Under the pieces are notes generated by a model. That model worked only from the letters and a program-made list of their open reading frames with translations, made no database searches and had not been told where the DNA came from. From NCBI GenBank assembly GCA_035528475.1, contig DATKYO010000020.1:1-6575 (forward strand): DNA of 6,575 bases, read 5' to 3'. Position 1 is the first letter of the stretch, and every line of letters begins with the position of its first letter. This stretch comes from SD8 sp035528475 (GTDB taxonomy: Archaea; Halobacteriota; Methanomicrobia; Methanomicrobiales; Methanospirillaceae). Positions 6,235-6,575 of this stretch are shown piece by piece. A program made the translations under genes and the position numbers.

Positions 6235-6319
6235 CCTATCGATATTGGTAAAATAACTTCTGTTGATGCCAATATTACACTCTTCGAAAAAATTGATCCG
6301 CAACGAGTCAGTGATCTAA
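6235..6319 (+). pseudogene. Decayed 3' end of another array copy, frameshifted
   Basis: Read from 6235 in frame 1, this gives PIDIGKITSVDANITLFEK, which lines up without gaps with RIEFNEATSIDGDITLFEK of copy 2. From ACT (6256) to AAA (6291), 30 of 36 bases match copy 2. One extra A in the run at 6287-6292 then shifts the frame. After the shift, TTG ATC CGC AAC GAG TCA reads LIRNES against LIHYES, ending at TAA 6317-6319. A TAG lies in frame just upstream (6232-6234). No start, signal peptide or promoter is visible, so this is a remnant of a lost or truncated copy. Confidence 0.75.
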
Positions 6320-6373
6320 AGGTGCGAAAAAGGGTGAATGCTATCTTTAATCTATTTTTTATAATTAATAGCT

Positions 6374-6384
6374 AAATATAAATA
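6374..6384 (+). promoter_or_regulatory. Promoter of array gene 4
   Basis: AAATATAAATA is a good TATA-like box. The expected start is around 6405, just before the leader palindrome at 6409, as in the other copies. Confidence 0.6.
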
Positions 6385-6408
6385 AAACGATATCTTACAA
6401 CCCACGTG

Positions 6409-6444
6409 TGCCGCCAGGAGCGGCAAAGAATGTGGGAGGATCGT
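6409..6444 (+). promoter_or_regulatory. Leader of array gene 4: stem-loop plus Shine-Dalgarno
   Basis: TGCCGC (6409-6414) pairs perfectly with GCGGCA (6420-6425) over a 5-base loop. GGGAGG (6434-6439) follows, five bases before the ATG at 6445. The stem is more GC-rich than in the other leaders, yet pairing is retained. Confidence 0.72.
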
Positions 6445-6575
6445 ATGAAAAAAATTGTAATTATACTCTTAACCCTGGCTCTCCTCACCGGGTTTGCCAT
6501 TGCGGACCGTGGCATCCCACCGGTTCCCGAAACCCAGGGCATTGTCACATCTACCACCATCGATGCAGTTGGCAA
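6445..6575 (+). CDS. Secreted protein of unknown family, array copy 4, cut off by the window edge
   Basis: Only 43 codons are in view, but the identity is clear. MKK is followed by a hydrophobic signal core, cleavage after AIA (18-20) and a mature start DRGIPPVPETQGIVTSTTID that closely matches copy 3. The ribosome site GGGAGG and the leader hairpin support the start at 6445. The frame is open to the right edge, so the copy may be intact beyond it. The overlapping reverse-strand open frame at 6372-6575 is not a gene. Function unknown, as for the other copies. Confidence 0.9.
   Translation, partial: MKKIVIILLTLALLTGFAIADRGIPPVPETQGIVTSTTIDAVG

Noticed and set aside
6029..6256. Forward open frame of 75 codons after array copy 3
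   Set aside because: It runs through the copy 3 terminator and into the remnant in the wrong frame, with no ribosome site.
6372..6575. Reverse-strand open frame at the right edge
   Set aside because: It is antisense to array copy 4, whose signal peptide, ribosome site and leader are clear.
3039..6575. Array as a CRISPR, phage or IS-derived locus
   Set aside because: The repeats are whole genes about 1.1 kb apart with diverged sequence; there are no short direct repeats with spacers, transposase or phage genes, or terminal inverted repeats in view.

Overview
The window looks like a piece of a euryarchaeal chromosome, most likely from a methanogen; Methanomicrobiales is my best guess, from general resemblance only. 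The archaeal signs are a tRNA gene with a bulge-helix-bulge intron at position 37/38 and no encoded CCA, AT-rich TATA-type boxes about 30 bases upstream of conserved leaders, strong GGAGG ribosome sites, and a pyruvate carboxylase split into two subunits.

Layout: (1) Bases 1-1157 hold the 3' two-thirds of pycB (carboxyltransferase plus biotin carrier), overlapping by ATGA with pycA (biotin carboxylase, 1154-2632). Together they make the two-subunit pyruvate carboxylase that supplies oxaloacetate for biosynthesis. (2) Bases 2633-2779 hold two overlapping, mutually exclusive inverted repeats and a tRNA promoter. (3) Bases 2780-2888 are an intron-containing tRNA gene with anticodon CAU, probably elongator Met. 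(4) From about 2960 to the right edge lies a tandem array of paralogous genes for small secreted proteins of a family I do not recognise. Three are complete (3039-3872, 4167-5036, 5158-6015), the 5' end of a fourth starts at 6445, and a frameshifted 3' remnant of another copy lies at about 6235-6319.

The array is the interesting part. Each full copy has its own TATA-like box, its own ribosome site and its own terminator-like hairpin, so the copies look like independent transcription units. Each intact copy, including the truncated fourth, carries a short perfect or near-perfect inverted repeat in the same place: about 29-35 bases after the start of the TATA-like box and 7-9 bases before the Shine-Dalgarno. 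The stem sequence differs among copies but pairing is kept. It is either a 5'-terminal mRNA stem-loop or an operator over the transcription start.

The proteins have a signal peptide with an AXA-type cleavage site, an almost invariant mature N-terminus (D-x-G-x-x-PVPETQGI), a conserved scaffold, a conserved cysteine pair and three loops that vary in length and sequence. Two copies share a tract of about 86 bases that is far more alike at silent sites than a third copy is, suggesting gene conversion. The biological role is unknown; an exported, possibly abundant, diversifying envelope or extracellular protein is an inference. I see no phage, IS or CRISPR signature.
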